Made by a program: the position numbers and the translations under genes
NCBI GenBank assembly: GCA_025449795.1
Contig: JANWIQ010000064.1
Coordinates: forward strand, 1 to 14,772
DNA: 14,772 nt
Reading direction: 5' to 3'
DNA from: Minisyncoccota bacterium
GTDB lineage: Bacteria > Patescibacteriota > Microgenomatia > Levybacterales > UBA12049
Shown here: piece by piece, positions 1 to 5,928 of the stretch
Layout: each line of letters opens with the position of its first letter
How positions within the stretch are numbered: the first letter of the stretch is position 1
Notes under the pieces: generated by a model
The model's database searches: none
What the model saw: the letters and a program-made list of their open reading frames with translations, nothing else
What the model was told of the DNA's origin: nothing

Positions 1-120
1 ACTATAGACTTTAATAGTCTGGAAGACAAAGCAGTAACAGTCCGCGACAGGGATACTGCCAAACAAGAGCGAGTAAAAATAGAAGAGCTGGTAGGGTATA
101 TTAATGAGAGACTAAAATAG
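1..120 (+). CDS. glyS: Glycine--tRNA ligase, C-terminal end (partial)
   Basis: The window opens inside a reading frame that ends with TAG at 118-120 and encodes the last 39 residues of a protein. The tail contains TVRDRDTAKQERVKI followed by an EELVGYINERL helix. This matches the end of the anticodon-binding domain of the dimeric class II glycyl-tRNA synthetase, where a VTVRDRDT-x-x-Q-x-R strand pair is followed by a final helix. The enzyme charges tRNA-Gly with glycine in the cytoplasm. The 5' part lies outside the window, so the catalytic motifs cannot be seen. The stop codon is one base from the stop of the convergent downstream gene, leaving no room for a separate terminator. Related class II synthetases (ThrRS, ProRS, HisRS) share the fold, but the RDRDT wording favours GlyRS. 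Confidence 0.82.
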   Translation, partial: TIDFNSLEDKAVTVRDRDTAKQERVKIEELVGYINERLK

Positions 121-121
121 A

Positions 122-829
122 TTATTTTAATTCAATCAAAAGATTTTCTCTGTGATATTGAGTTCCTCGTAGATTTGTTCCTAAGCCAAGCGCTATTTTT
201 ATTCCATCAATCTCTCCTAATAATCCCATTGCCAAAACAACGCCGTAATTAGGAATATCTAGTTTCCACTTCCAAAAACTAGTACCAAAAATTTCCTTTG
301 AGACCGTTTCAAGCTCATCTATTGAAAAGTTTGTATCAATATCAATTTGAAAATGTGGTACCCATTCTTGGTAATCTTTTGTATCCAACTTATTTAGAAC
401 AATTTCAACCAGGGGTGCTTGCCAATCATTTATATTTCCCACAAAAAACCATTTTTGATATGGGTCCTCAGATGATTCTTCATACATTTTAAAGGAAGTA
501 TTTTTTAAAGCAATTTTATATTCCTCAAGCTCAGCAGAAATATCTTTGCAAAAGTAACTAATGCCTACATGATTGAGTCTAATAAATTTTGTGGCAAGTT
601 TTTCAATTAGATTATTTGTTTTTGCTTCAGAAAAATTAGAGTTATTATTCTTTAAAAGATTTAACTTGGTGAGTAAATTCACCTTTGAAGCTAGCTGAAT
701 AGAGGAGTTATCAATAAAAAATAATTCCTTTTCTTCAACTATAATCTTTGCCTCATTTTCATCTACAGTAAGAAATTTTTTTTGATGTAATTTACCAATA
801 ATATTTAAAATTGCTGTATTTATGTTCAT
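122..829 (-). CDS. Hypothetical protein, possible VOC/glyoxalase-like domain
   Basis: I do not recognise this 235-residue protein with certainty. The C-terminal two thirds start with RLNHVGISYFCKD (about residue 85), which resembles the first strand of vicinal-oxygen-chelate (glyoxalase-like) domains. A later WVPHFQIDID segment could be the matching strand of a second half. The N-terminal 80 residues are Asn/Lys-rich and may be a separate helical module. I see no signal peptide or membrane segment. I chose ATG 829 rather than TTG 838 because a -10-like TATACT occupies 839-844, so a transcript starting about 7-9 nt downstream would exclude the TTG and begin at or near the ATG. Metal ligands cannot be assigned with confidence, so the fold is a weak inference from one motif. 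It converges on the glyS end with a 1-bp gap. Confidence 0.6.
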   Translation of the reverse strand: MNINTAILNIIGKLHQKKFLTVDENEAKIIVEEKELFFIDNSSIQLASKVNLLTKLNLLKNNNSNFSEAKTNNLIEKLATKFIRLNHVGISYFCKDISAELEEYKIALKNTSFKMYEESSEDPYQKWFFVGNINDWQAPLVEIVLNKLDTKDYQEWVPHFQIDIDTNFSIDELETVSKEIFGTSFWKWKLDIPNYGVVLAMGLLGEIDGIKIALGLGTNLRGTQYHRENLLIELK

Positions 830-838
830 AGCTAGCAA

Positions 839-867
839 AGTATAGTATTTATAATTTTACCGAACAA
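839..867 (-). promoter_or_regulatory. Promoter for the 122-829 gene (leaderless layout)
   Basis: On the minus strand, TTGTTC (862-867) is followed by a 17-nt spacer and TATACT (839-844). The -10 ends 9 nt before ATG 829, so the predicted transcript starts at or within a few bases of the start codon. The -35 matches only TTG of TTGACA, so the call rests mainly on spacing and the -10. Confidence 0.4.
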
Positions 868-979
868 GTCTTAGTTAACAAAAGGGGTTATTTCTTCATC
901 GCAGCGATAAATTCATTAACAGTTATATCAAGAGTCTCATTAAAACTATTATCCTAAGCTTTATTCGAGATCTACTTTT

Positions 980-1006
980 GTCATTCCTGCGAAGGCAGGA
1001 ATCTAG
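980..1006 (+). repeat. REP-like palindrome, left flank of GIY-YIG gene
   Basis: The hairpin ATTCCTGC-GAAG-GCAGGAAT (983-1002) has a perfect 8-bp stem and 4-nt loop. It is embedded in the context GTC...CTAG. This is the layout of the widespread GTCATTCC...GGAATC-CAG type of intergenic palindrome, and resembles neisserial dRS3 repeats (ATTCC-N-GGAAT). It begins right after the GIY-YIG stop codon (TAA complement at 1007-1009), so it could also serve as that gene's 3' hairpin. A second, oppositely oriented copy lies at 1315-1343. Confidence 0.7.
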
Positions 1007-1294
1007 TTAGGATAAGCTTTCGTATAAGTCTTTCCAATTTGGATTATCTTTCTCGATAAGATTTAACTTCCAATTACGTTTCCATTTCTTTAGTTTCTTT
1101 TCTCGCTTAATAGCCTCTGTTACGTCTTCAAATATTTCAAAATGAACAAGGTTGTGTATATTGTATTTTTTTGTGAATCCATCTACCAAACCATGCTTAT
1201 GTTCATAGACTCTTCTTTGAATGTTAGCGGTTACTCCAATATACAAGGTACCATTTTGTTTACTCGTCAAAATATAAACATAATACTGTTTCAT
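1007..1294 (-). CDS. GIY-YIG (URI) family endonuclease, short single-domain
   Basis: This is a 95-residue single-domain protein of the GIY-YIG/UPF0213 (YhbQ-like) type. Visible family motifs are YVYIL (5-9) standing for GIY, LYIGVT (17-22) containing YIG, the conserved Arg and His in RRVYEHKHG (27-35), GFTKKY, and EAIKREKKLKKWKRNWK with the family Glu, followed by the characteristic NPNWKDLY end. GIY-YIG domains cleave DNA, but the cellular role of the stand-alone short form is not established. The open frame extends upstream to 1369, but that extension reads through the REP-like palindrome at 1315-1343, giving the peptide IPHLMRDPE, so I placed the start at ATG 1294. No clear Shine-Dalgarno sequence is present. 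Its enclosure by two inverted palindromes suggests that gene and palindromes moved together as a cassette. Confidence 0.85.
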   Translation of the reverse strand: MKQYYVYILTSKQNGTLYIGVTANIQRRVYEHKHGLVDGFTKKYNIHNLVHFEIFEDVTEAIKREKKLKKWKRNWKLNLIEKDNPNWKDLYESLS

Positions 1295-1314
1295 GCTTTC
1301 ATGATATGATTTTT

Positions 1315-1343
1315 CTGGATCCCGCATCAAGTGCGGGATGACG
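1315..1343 (-). repeat. REP-like palindrome, right flank of GIY-YIG gene
   Basis: The hairpin ATCCCGCA-TCAAG-TGCGGGAT (1319-1339) has a perfect 8-bp stem and 5-nt loop. It is flanked by CTGG on the left and GACG on the right. Read on the minus strand it begins CGTCATCCCGC and ends GGATCCAG, the same GTCAT...CCAG frame as the element at 980-1006 but in opposite orientation. It is more GC-rich than the surrounding sequence. It sits about 20 bp upstream of the GIY-YIG start codon. Confidence 0.72.
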
Positions 1344-1394
1344 AGAATACAACTTTTAAATAAAAACATAAAGTGGATGATGAAATGTCTCTAG

Positions 1395-1422
1395 TTGACA
1401 AGGAGTAGGAAAGTAGTACAAA
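1395..1422 (+). promoter_or_regulatory. Promoter for the 1431-1922 gene (leaderless layout)
   Basis: A perfect TTGACA (1395-1400), a 16-nt spacer and TACAAA (1417-1422, four of six consensus bases) lie directly before ATG 1431, with 8 nt between the -10 and the ATG. A TTG start at 1395 is in frame, but it would place the start codon inside the -35 box. The AGGAG at 1401-1405 is 25 nt from the ATG, too far to act as its ribosome binding site. Confidence 0.45.
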
Positions 1423-1430
1423 ATAAATCT

Positions 1431-1922
1431 ATGCAGGAGATGTGGGCCAAGAATAAGATGCTGGTTATTGGCGTTGTGGTGGTAGCAGTGGCTCTTATTG
1501 GTGGCGGTGCGTATATGCTTTTAGGGAAACAACAAGCACCCTCAACTGCCAATGTTCCAAGTACACAGCAAACAGCAAATGTACCCAGTCTTGCGCCATC
1601 TGATATTGGCATGAGTCTTGCAGTAACGAGAAATGGGGAATCTGTGACCATGACCGTTGCTAAATTAGATGGCATAACCGCACTTGATTATGAAGTTACC
1701 TACACGGCAAGCAGCAATGGGAATAATGTACCACGAGGCGTGATAGGTCATATCGACGTAAAGCCAGGACAATCGACAATTAACCAAGAAGTAGTACTGG
1801 GGACGTGCTCGGATGTGTGTCATTACGACAATGTGGTATCTCCGGTAAAATTCTCCGTAAAAGTTACCAAATCAGATGGTAAAGTCTACGAAGTTGACCA
1901 GTCCATTAACCTCCAAACTTAA
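1431..1922 (+). CDS. Membrane-anchored protein with extracytoplasmic beta-rich domain, function unknown
   Basis: The 163-residue product starts with a short charged segment, MQEMWAKNK, then one strongly hydrophobic helix (about residues 10-31, VIGVVVVAVALIGGG). A Ser/Thr/Gln/Pro/Ala-rich linker (about 35-55) follows, then a beta-rich domain of about 105 residues. The lysine before the helix and polar linker after it suggest N-in/C-out topology, with the domain outside the membrane. The domain contains a GTCSDVCHYD segment whose two cysteines, three residues apart, could form a disulphide or bind a metal. No catalytic motif is apparent and I cannot name a family. It lies on the same strand upstream of mraZ but is separated by 185 bp that include mraZ's own promoter, so it is probably a separate transcript. 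ATG 1431 was preferred to TTG 1395 because the latter overlaps a TTGACA box. Confidence 0.72.
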   Translation: MQEMWAKNKMLVIGVVVVAVALIGGGAYMLLGKQQAPSTANVPSTQQTANVPSLAPSDIGMSLAVTRNGESVTMTVAKLDGITALDYEVTYTASSNGNNVPRGVIGHIDVKPGQSTINQEVVLGTCSDVCHYDNVVSPVKFSVKVTKSDGKVYEVDQSINLQT

Positions 1923-2005
1923 AACGTAAACTATAAAACCCCTAAAAAGTAAACTTACAATTTAAGTAAACTCTTACTTCTCTTTGTCTCTATTCAATTA
2001 CGCAT

Positions 2006-2028
2006 GTGGTAGTGTGGTGTCTGTGAAA
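2006..2028 (+). promoter_or_regulatory. Possible MraZ-binding repeats (GTGGT)
   Basis: GTGGT occurs at 2006-2010 and 2014-2018, and a related GTGAA follows at 2023-2027. Short direct GTGG/TGGG-type repeats upstream of mraZ are known MraZ operators in other bacteria, where MraZ represses or activates its own operon. Here the repeats lie about 20-40 bp upstream of the -35 box. Their 8-9 bp spacing differs from the 10-bp spacing described in E. coli, so the assignment is tentative. Confidence 0.35.
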
Positions 2029-2046
2029 AGACCCTAGATATGGTCA

Positions 2047-2075
2047 TTGACAGCCTGTGAAAAATGTTTCACAAT
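2047..2075 (+). promoter_or_regulatory. Promoter of the mraZ-rsmH-ftsL-ftsI block, with palindromic operator
   Basis: A perfect TTGACA (2047-2052), a 17-nt spacer and CACAAT (2070-2075, four of six consensus) predict a start near 2083 and a leader of about 25 nt before ATG 2108. The spacer and the start of the -10 are covered by GTGAAAAATGTTTCAC (2057-2072), an inverted repeat with 6-bp arms and a 4-nt centre. A repressor bound there would occlude RNA polymerase. The binding protein is unknown. Confidence 0.5.
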
Positions 2076-2107
2076 GGATTAATCTAGTCCAAAGTAGGAA
2101 AAAGTAT

Positions 2108-2554
2108 ATGTTAATAGGTAGATATGATGTCAAAATAAGTGCAAAATTCCAAACAGCTTTTCCCAAAAAGTTTCGCGAGACACTTGGCGATAAATTAATT
2201 GTTACCAAAGGTTTTGAACAAGCACTTATGGTTATACCCGAAAAAAATTGGGCTGAAGTTTTACGAGACGTTGAAGCACAATCTGTTACTGCAACAAGCG
2301 GGCGTGAAACAAAACGGTTTTTATTGGGAGGCGCTGCATTTATTGATTTAGATGCAAAAGGGAGATTTATTTTGCCAGAGCATTTGCGTACATTCGGAGA
2401 ATTAAAAGAAGACATTGTTTTTATTGGACAAGAGACCTATGTAGAAATTTGGGACAAAAATAGATGGGAAGAATATAACAAGGGGCTGGCAGGACGTATT
2501 GAGGTAGTTATTGAAAAATTAAATAATTCTGCCCAAAAGAAAGCAGAAGAATGA
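2108..2554 (+). CDS. mraZ: Transcriptional regulator MraZ
   Basis: This 148-residue protein is of normal MraZ length and has the family's two SpoVT-AbrB-like halves. The first begins MLIGRYDVKISAKFQTAFPK (residues 1-20), a diverged form of the DAKGR-x-x-x-P motif. The second has the better conserved FIDLDAKGRFILPEHLR at about residues 77-93. MraZ forms ring-like oligomers that bind short direct repeats upstream of their own operon and control the dcw cluster; it also modulates RsmH in some species. The open frame extends to GTG 2057, but that start lies within the promoter, so I chose ATG 2108, which gives the usual MraZ N-terminus. AGG at 2096-2098 is the only ribosome-binding-like sequence. 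It overlaps rsmH by ATGA. The first AbrB half lacks the Gly-Arg of DAKGR. Confidence 0.95.
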   Translation: MLIGRYDVKISAKFQTAFPKKFRETLGDKLIVTKGFEQALMVIPEKNWAEVLRDVEAQSVTATSGRETKRFLLGGAAFIDLDAKGRFILPEHLRTFGELKEDIVFIGQETYVEIWDKNRWEEYNKGLAGRIEVVIEKLNNSAQKKAEE

Positions 2555-3435
2555 GTAAGTATCACACAAGTGTACTTTTACAAGAAGTAATTGAGGGGTT
2601 GGATATCCAACTAGGTAAAAAATATATCGATGCGACGTTGGGTGCCGGAGGACACACCCGAGTGATACTTGATCAAGGCGGTTTGGTACTGGGAATTGAT
2701 CAAGATCAAGACTCTGTTGCATTTGTTAAAGAAAATTTTAAATTTGAAATTTTAAATTTGAAATTAAAATTGGCGCAAGGTAATTTCGCAAAGATACAGG
2801 AAATTGCAAAAGAAAACGAGTTTCCGGACGTTGCAGGAGTACTTTTTGACCTTGGGGTTTCGAGCCATCAATTAGACGACAGCGCAAGAGGGTTTAGTTT
2901 TAGCAAAGATGCCCCTCTGGATATGCGCATGGATGCAGGGCTTGCAGTAACGGCAAAAGACTTGGTAAATGCGCTCAATAAGGGTGAGTTGGCAGAACTT
3001 TTTACCAAATATGGTGAAGAACCTTTCGCAAAACGGATTGCAGAGAAAATTGTTGAGAAAAGAAGCGAAAAGCCAATTGAGACAACGATAGAGCTGGCAG
3101 AGATTGTACGATCTGTGTATCCCAAAGGGATACACAAGATACATCCGGCGACAAAGGTATTTCAAGCCTTACGAATTGCAGTAAATGACGAATTAGTAAG
3201 TCTTGAGACAGCTTTGCCCCAAGCACTGTCTATCTTGGAGGAGAATGGAAGAATTGCAGTAATTTCATTTCATTCTCTGGAAGATAGGATAGTAAAACAT
3301 ACATTTAACCGGTGGGAAGAAGAAAAAAAAGGAAAAAATATTACCAAAAAACCAATTGAAGTAACAGAAGATGAAAAAGAAGCAAATAGAAGGGCGAGAA
3401 GCGGGAAATTACGGATATTTATGAAAGGAATTTAA
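2551..3435 (+). CDS. rsmH: 16S rRNA (cytosine(1402)-N(4))-methyltransferase RsmH
   Basis: RsmH (MraW) transfers a methyl group from S-adenosylmethionine to N4 of C1402 of 16S rRNA in the ribosomal P site. The 294-residue product has the family hallmarks in order: YHTSVLLQEV at the N-terminus, DATLGAGGHT around residues 27-36 (SAM-binding loop), GIDQD, VLFDLGVSSHQLDD, ARGFSF-x-x-D-x-PLDMRMD, ATKVFQALRIAVNDEL, ISFHSLEDRIVK, and the C-terminal RRARSGKLRIF. Length is close to the usual 300-315. Its ATG overlaps the mraZ stop (ATGA), implying translational coupling. Between GIDQDQDSV and LAQGNF the protein carries the repetitive segment FKFEILNLKLKL, encoded by a 14-bp direct repeat (2736-2763). 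This slightly lengthens a surface loop and probably does not affect catalysis. Confidence 0.97.
   Translation: MSKYHTSVLLQEVIEGLDIQLGKKYIDATLGAGGHTRVILDQGGLVLGIDQDQDSVAFVKENFKFEILNLKLKLAQGNFAKIQEIAKENEFPDVAGVLFDLGVSSHQLDDSARGFSFSKDAPLDMRMDAGLAVTAKDLVNALNKGELAELFTKYGEEPFAKRIAEKIVEKRSEKPIETTIELAEIVRSVYPKGIHKIHPATKVFQALRIAVNDELVSLETALPQALSILEENGRIAVISFHSLEDRIVKHTFNRWEEEKKGKNITKKPIEVTEDEKEANRRARSGKLRIFMKGI
2736..2763 (+). repeat. Intragenic 14-bp tandem direct repeat in rsmH
   Basis: TTTTAAATTTGAAA occurs twice in tandem (2736-2749 and 2750-2763). Each copy is two related 7-mers, TTTTAAA and TTTGAAA, and the 7-nt words trail off in TTAAAAT. The repeat is in frame and encodes a Phe/Leu/Lys-rich loop. 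The period matches the heptamer array in murE. Confidence 0.75.
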
Positions 3436-3530
3436 GAAGATATTAAGCGAAAAAGATAGTGAGATATTAAGAGTAAATCGAAGAAATTACTTAGTATTTT
3501 TATATCCTAATATCTGAATATCTTAAACTT
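3436..3530 (+). repeat. rsmH-ftsL spacer of word-like repeats
   Basis: This 95-nt gap interrupts an otherwise overlapping operon. AGATATTAAG occurs at 3438-3447 and again at 3462-3471. Three octamers of the form TATCNNAA lie in tandem at 3503-3510, 3511-3518 and 3519-3526. Read on the minus strand, the last octamer contains AAGATA, so the two ends can pair imperfectly. No Shine-Dalgarno sequence precedes the ftsL ATG at 3531. No gene is visible here. Confidence 0.6.
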
Positions 3531-3818
3531 ATGAAAAAAGGATATGCACTACTATCATTACTAGGCGTTGCGGTTGTGGTATTGTCTTTGGTAGAAATTA
3601 GCGTTTCCAATATGCTTTCTACAGGAGGTATACAGCTCTCAAAAGTGCAAGCGCAAATCGCCATCTATCAGAGGCAAAATGCGCTGTTGGAAGAAAAGAT
3701 TTACACACTTTCGTCACTCACACATGTTGCTGAGGAAGCACAAAAATTGGGATACGTACCAGCATCGAAATCTACTTTGGTTATTGCAAATCCTCAACCT
3801 CTTGCTATCAAACCATGA
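3531..3818 (+). CDS. ftsL: FtsL-like septum protein
   Basis: The 95-residue product has one N-terminal membrane helix (about residues 5-25, YALLSLLGVAVVVLSLVEISV) with lysines in front, which predicts a cytoplasmic N-terminus. An extracytoplasmic heptad-like segment follows (about 33-65, IQLSKVQAQIAIYQRQNALLEEKIYTLSS, written here across two turns), then an EEAQKLGYVP motif. This is the size, topology and coiled-coil plan of FtsL/DivIC proteins, which bridge the divisome and activate the FtsW-FtsI wall synthase. FtsL sequences diverge strongly, so the assignment rests on architecture and on position between rsmH and ftsI, where ftsL normally lies. Its stop overlaps the ftsI start (ATGA). The C-terminal tail after the coiled coil is short and Pro-rich. 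Confidence 0.82.
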   Translation: MKKGYALLSLLGVAVVVLSLVEISVSNMLSTGGIQLSKVQAQIAIYQRQNALLEEKIYTLSSLTHVAEEAQKLGYVPASKSTLVIANPQPLAIKP

Positions 3819-5500
3819 GAGGGAGACTATTACTACTTTTACTATTTTTTGCTCTGATATTTCTTTCTGTGAGTGGAAGGCTCTTTTTTTGGCAAATCCT
3901 AAAAGGACCAGAGCTACAAGCGCTTGCTGAGGCGCAATATGGGAAGACAATCCAAATCTTACCCCAGCGGGGGGAAATAAAAGCATCAGACGGATTTCCC
4001 CTGGTTACCAACAGGCTTTCATATCAAATTTTTGCCAATCCAAAAGAAATAAAAAATGTTCTTGAGACTAGCCAAGTATTATCCCCACTCCTGAAAGAAG
4101 ATACTGCATCCATAAGTGGACTTTTATCATTGGATAAATTTTGGGTTTCTCTCTCAGGGAATGCTGATTACAGCGTGAAGAATACCATAGATGGTCTGAA
4201 AATTCCTGGCGTAGGTTTTGAAGAAGCATACACCAGACTTTATCCAGAAGCTTCTATGGCAGCCCAACTTTTGGGATTTGTGGGAAAAGATGATGCAGGT
4301 AATCCAAAAGGATACTTTGGACTTGAAGGGTATTATGATGGGCTCCTTCGAGGTCGTTCTGGACAAGCAACACAAGTGCAGGATGCGCTTGGGAGACCAA
4401 TATTATCTCAGCTCAACGATGATACCGGTAAGCAAGATGGAAGGAGTCTCACGCTGCATATTGATAGGACAATCCAATTTCTTGCGGAGCAAAAGTTACA
4501 ACAGGGAGTAGAAAAATTTGGTGCAGCGAGCGGCATGGTAATTATTATGGACCCGACAACAGGAGGAATACTCGCTATGGCAGCTACGCCTTCGTTTGAT
4601 GAGGCAACCTTTGGTCAGTATGATGAGTCACTCTATAAAAATCCAGCGATTACAAATACCTATGAACCTGGTTCTACCTTTAAACCCCTTATTATGTCTG
4701 CAGCGCTGGATGCAGGACTGGTAAAGCCTACGACAACATGCCCTATCTGCGGTGGTCCTGTGGATATTGGTGGATACACAATTCAGACTTGGAATGAAAA
4801 ACATTTTCCAAATGAAAGCATGCTGGATATTATTAAGAATTCAGATAATGATGGCATGATATATGTGACAGAATTGCTTGGGCACGAGAGAATACTTTCG
4901 TACTTAGATAAATTTGGCATCGGAAGCGTTACTGGAATAGATTTGCAAGGTGAAGAAGCAGTGCCGCTAAAAACACCTGACAAATGGTACCCGATTGATT
5001 ACGCAACCGCAGGATTTGGTCAGGGTATTTCTGTAACACCGATAGAGCTTTTAGATGCATTTTCGACAATTGCAAATAATGGCCAACGTATGGAGCCACA
5101 TGTGGTTGCTGAAATTACCACTCCGCAAGGGCAAAATGTCCCCATTTCGCCAAAAGTGCTCGATAGCCCAATTAGCCCAGAAACAGCAAAAGTAATGACA
5201 GAAATCCTGGTCTACACGGTAGATAAAGGAGAAGCGTCATTTGCACGACTAAAAGGGTATCGCATCGCAGGAAAAACAGGCACTGCATCTGTCGCAGTAG
5301 CAGGGCACTACGATTCTTCACAGACGATCGCATCATTTATTGGTTTTGCTCCGGCAGATAACCCCAAATTTTCTATGCTCGTTATTCTAGACCATCCGAC
5401 AAGTTCTATTTATGGTGCAGAAACTGCAGCACCGGTATTTTTTGATATCGCAAGAGAAGTGTTGAATTACTATGGTATAGCCCCAACAGGGGGAGAATAA
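3815..5500 (+). CDS. ftsI: Class B penicillin-binding protein FtsI (peptidoglycan D,D-transpeptidase)
   Basis: FtsI (PBP3-type) crosslinks septal peptidoglycan outside the membrane and is the target of beta-lactams. The 561-residue product has an N-terminal membrane anchor (about residues 3-24), the pedestal-domain signature PQRGEIKASDGFPLVTN (about 50-66), and GYFGLEGYYDGLLRGRSG further on. The transpeptidase domain has all three active-site motifs: S287-T-F-K290 in EPGSTFKP, S343-D-N345, and K487-T-G489 in GKTGTAS. No PASTA domain follows, unlike many Gram-positive PBPs, and length is typical of FtsI. Translation is coupled to ftsL by an ATGA overlap. Downstream, the expected murE is absent; the block ends at a repeat-rich hairpin facing a convergent gene. 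SpoVD-like naming is possible, but the dcw position favours FtsI. Confidence 0.95.
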   Translation: MRGRLLLLLLFFALIFLSVSGRLFFWQILKGPELQALAEAQYGKTIQILPQRGEIKASDGFPLVTNRLSYQIFANPKEIKNVLETSQVLSPLLKEDTASISGLLSLDKFWVSLSGNADYSVKNTIDGLKIPGVGFEEAYTRLYPEASMAAQLLGFVGKDDAGNPKGYFGLEGYYDGLLRGRSGQATQVQDALGRPILSQLNDDTGKQDGRSLTLHIDRTIQFLAEQKLQQGVEKFGAASGMVIIMDPTTGGILAMAATPSFDEATFGQYDESLYKNPAITNTYEPGSTFKPLIMSAALDAGLVKPTTTCPICGGPVDIGGYTIQTWNEKHFPNESMLDIIKNSDNDGMIYVTELLGHERILSYLDKFGIGSVTGIDLQGEEAVPLKTPDKWYPIDYATAGFGQGISVTPIELLDAFSTIANNGQRMEPHVVAEITTPQGQNVPISPKVLDSPISPETAKVMTEILVYTVDKGEASFARLKGYRIAGKTGTASVAVAGHYDSSQTIASFIGFAPADNPKFSMLVILDHPTSSIYGAETAAPVFFDIAREVLNYYGIAPTGGE

Positions 5501-5568
5501 ATTGTTATATTACTAAATTGTCAAATTGTTGTTTTTAACCATGTAACCATGTAACAATTTAACAATAA
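5501..5568. repeat. Octamer word array and hairpin between ftsI and the DUF192 gene
   Basis: Four consecutive octamers beginning AAC lie at 5537-5568: AACCATGT twice, AACAATTT, then AACAATAA. To their left, TTGTCAAATTGTT (5518-5530) is nearly the reverse complement of AACAATTTAACAA (5553-5565), with one mismatch, so the region can fold into a long AT-rich hairpin. It lies between two convergent genes and covers the DUF192 stop codon, so it may end transcription from both sides, although there is no clean T-tract. Confidence 0.6.
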
Positions 5569-5864
5569 TCTATGATTATTTTCTGATTGAGCTTTATCTT
5601 CATTTTTTTAATTTTTGGACTAGGCATTTCTATCACACGATTGTATTTTGGATTCCAAAGGAAGATGCGGTTGGGTTTAAGGTTATTCTTTATAACACGG
5701 ACCCTGTTTTCTCGATCTAAAATAATTATGTCAATAGGGTTTCTCACTCCAAATGTATGGATTCCCCAACGCGTTTCAAAATAGAGCGGAGTTATTTCTT
5801 TTTTTCCAATAAGCCCAATTATTTTTTCCTTCCAGGACACGGCTTTCGTAACTTTAAGTTGCAT
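5559..5864 (-). CDS. DUF192 family protein
   Basis: This 101-residue protein matches the DUF192 (COG1430) pattern: a GLIGKKEI segment, then YFETRWGIHTFGVRNPIDI-I-ILD, corresponding to the family's W/F-x-x-N-x-x-IPLDVIFLD core. It continues with VRVIKNNLKP, an RVIEMPSPKIKKMKI segment in place of VLELPAG, and a final LNQKI. DUF192 proteins are small beta-rich proteins of unknown biochemical function, often secreted in other bacteria; this one has no signal peptide. The open frame reaches TTG 5879, but ATG 5864 was preferred. TATAGT lies 6 nt before that ATG, close to the leaderless layout seen elsewhere, although no good -35 is visible. It converges on ftsI and diverges from the hydrolase gene. 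It is lysine- and isoleucine-rich. Confidence 0.82.
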   Translation of the reverse strand: MQLKVTKAVSWKEKIIGLIGKKEITPLYFETRWGIHTFGVRNPIDIIILDRENRVRVIKNNLKPNRIFLWNPKYNRVIEMPSPKIKKMKIKLNQKIIIDYC

Positions 5865-5900
5865 ACAGTAACTATACAATAAATTATTGCAAAGTTCTCT

Positions 5901-5928
5901 TTGATATTTTACTTTTGTATGCTATAGT
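5901..5928 (+). promoter_or_regulatory. Extended -10 promoter at the hydrolase gene start
   Basis: TTGATA (5901-5906), a 16-nt spacer and TATAGT (5923-5928) preceded by TGC form a convincing extended -10 promoter. It overlaps the only TTG (5915) and GTG (5927) starts of the hydrolase frame, and the predicted start near 5935 lies downstream of both. Either the true start codon is non-canonical or this promoter is not the one used for this gene. Confidence 0.45.

Noticed and set aside
888..953. Minus-strand 21-codon stretch reading SFNETLDITVNEFIAAMKK before TAA, next to the GIY-YIG cassette
   Set aside because: There is no start codon, a stop lies directly upstream, and it is too short to call. 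It may be the broken end of a gene disrupted by the cassette, but nothing proves it.
1295..1369. N-terminal extension of the GIY-YIG protein (MFLFKSCILVIPHLMRDPE)
   Set aside because: The extension is translation through the REP-like palindrome; the domain itself starts at MKQYYVYIL, so ATG 1294 is the better start.
1964..1990. AAGTAA-ACTC-TTACTT hairpin followed by pyrimidines after the membrane protein gene, possible terminator
   Set aside because: The stem is only 6 AT-rich base pairs and the following tract is CT-mixed rather than a T-run, so it is too weak to annotate.
2044..2415. 123-codon open frame on the minus strand
   Set aside because: It is antisense to mraZ and its promoter, with no recognisable domain.
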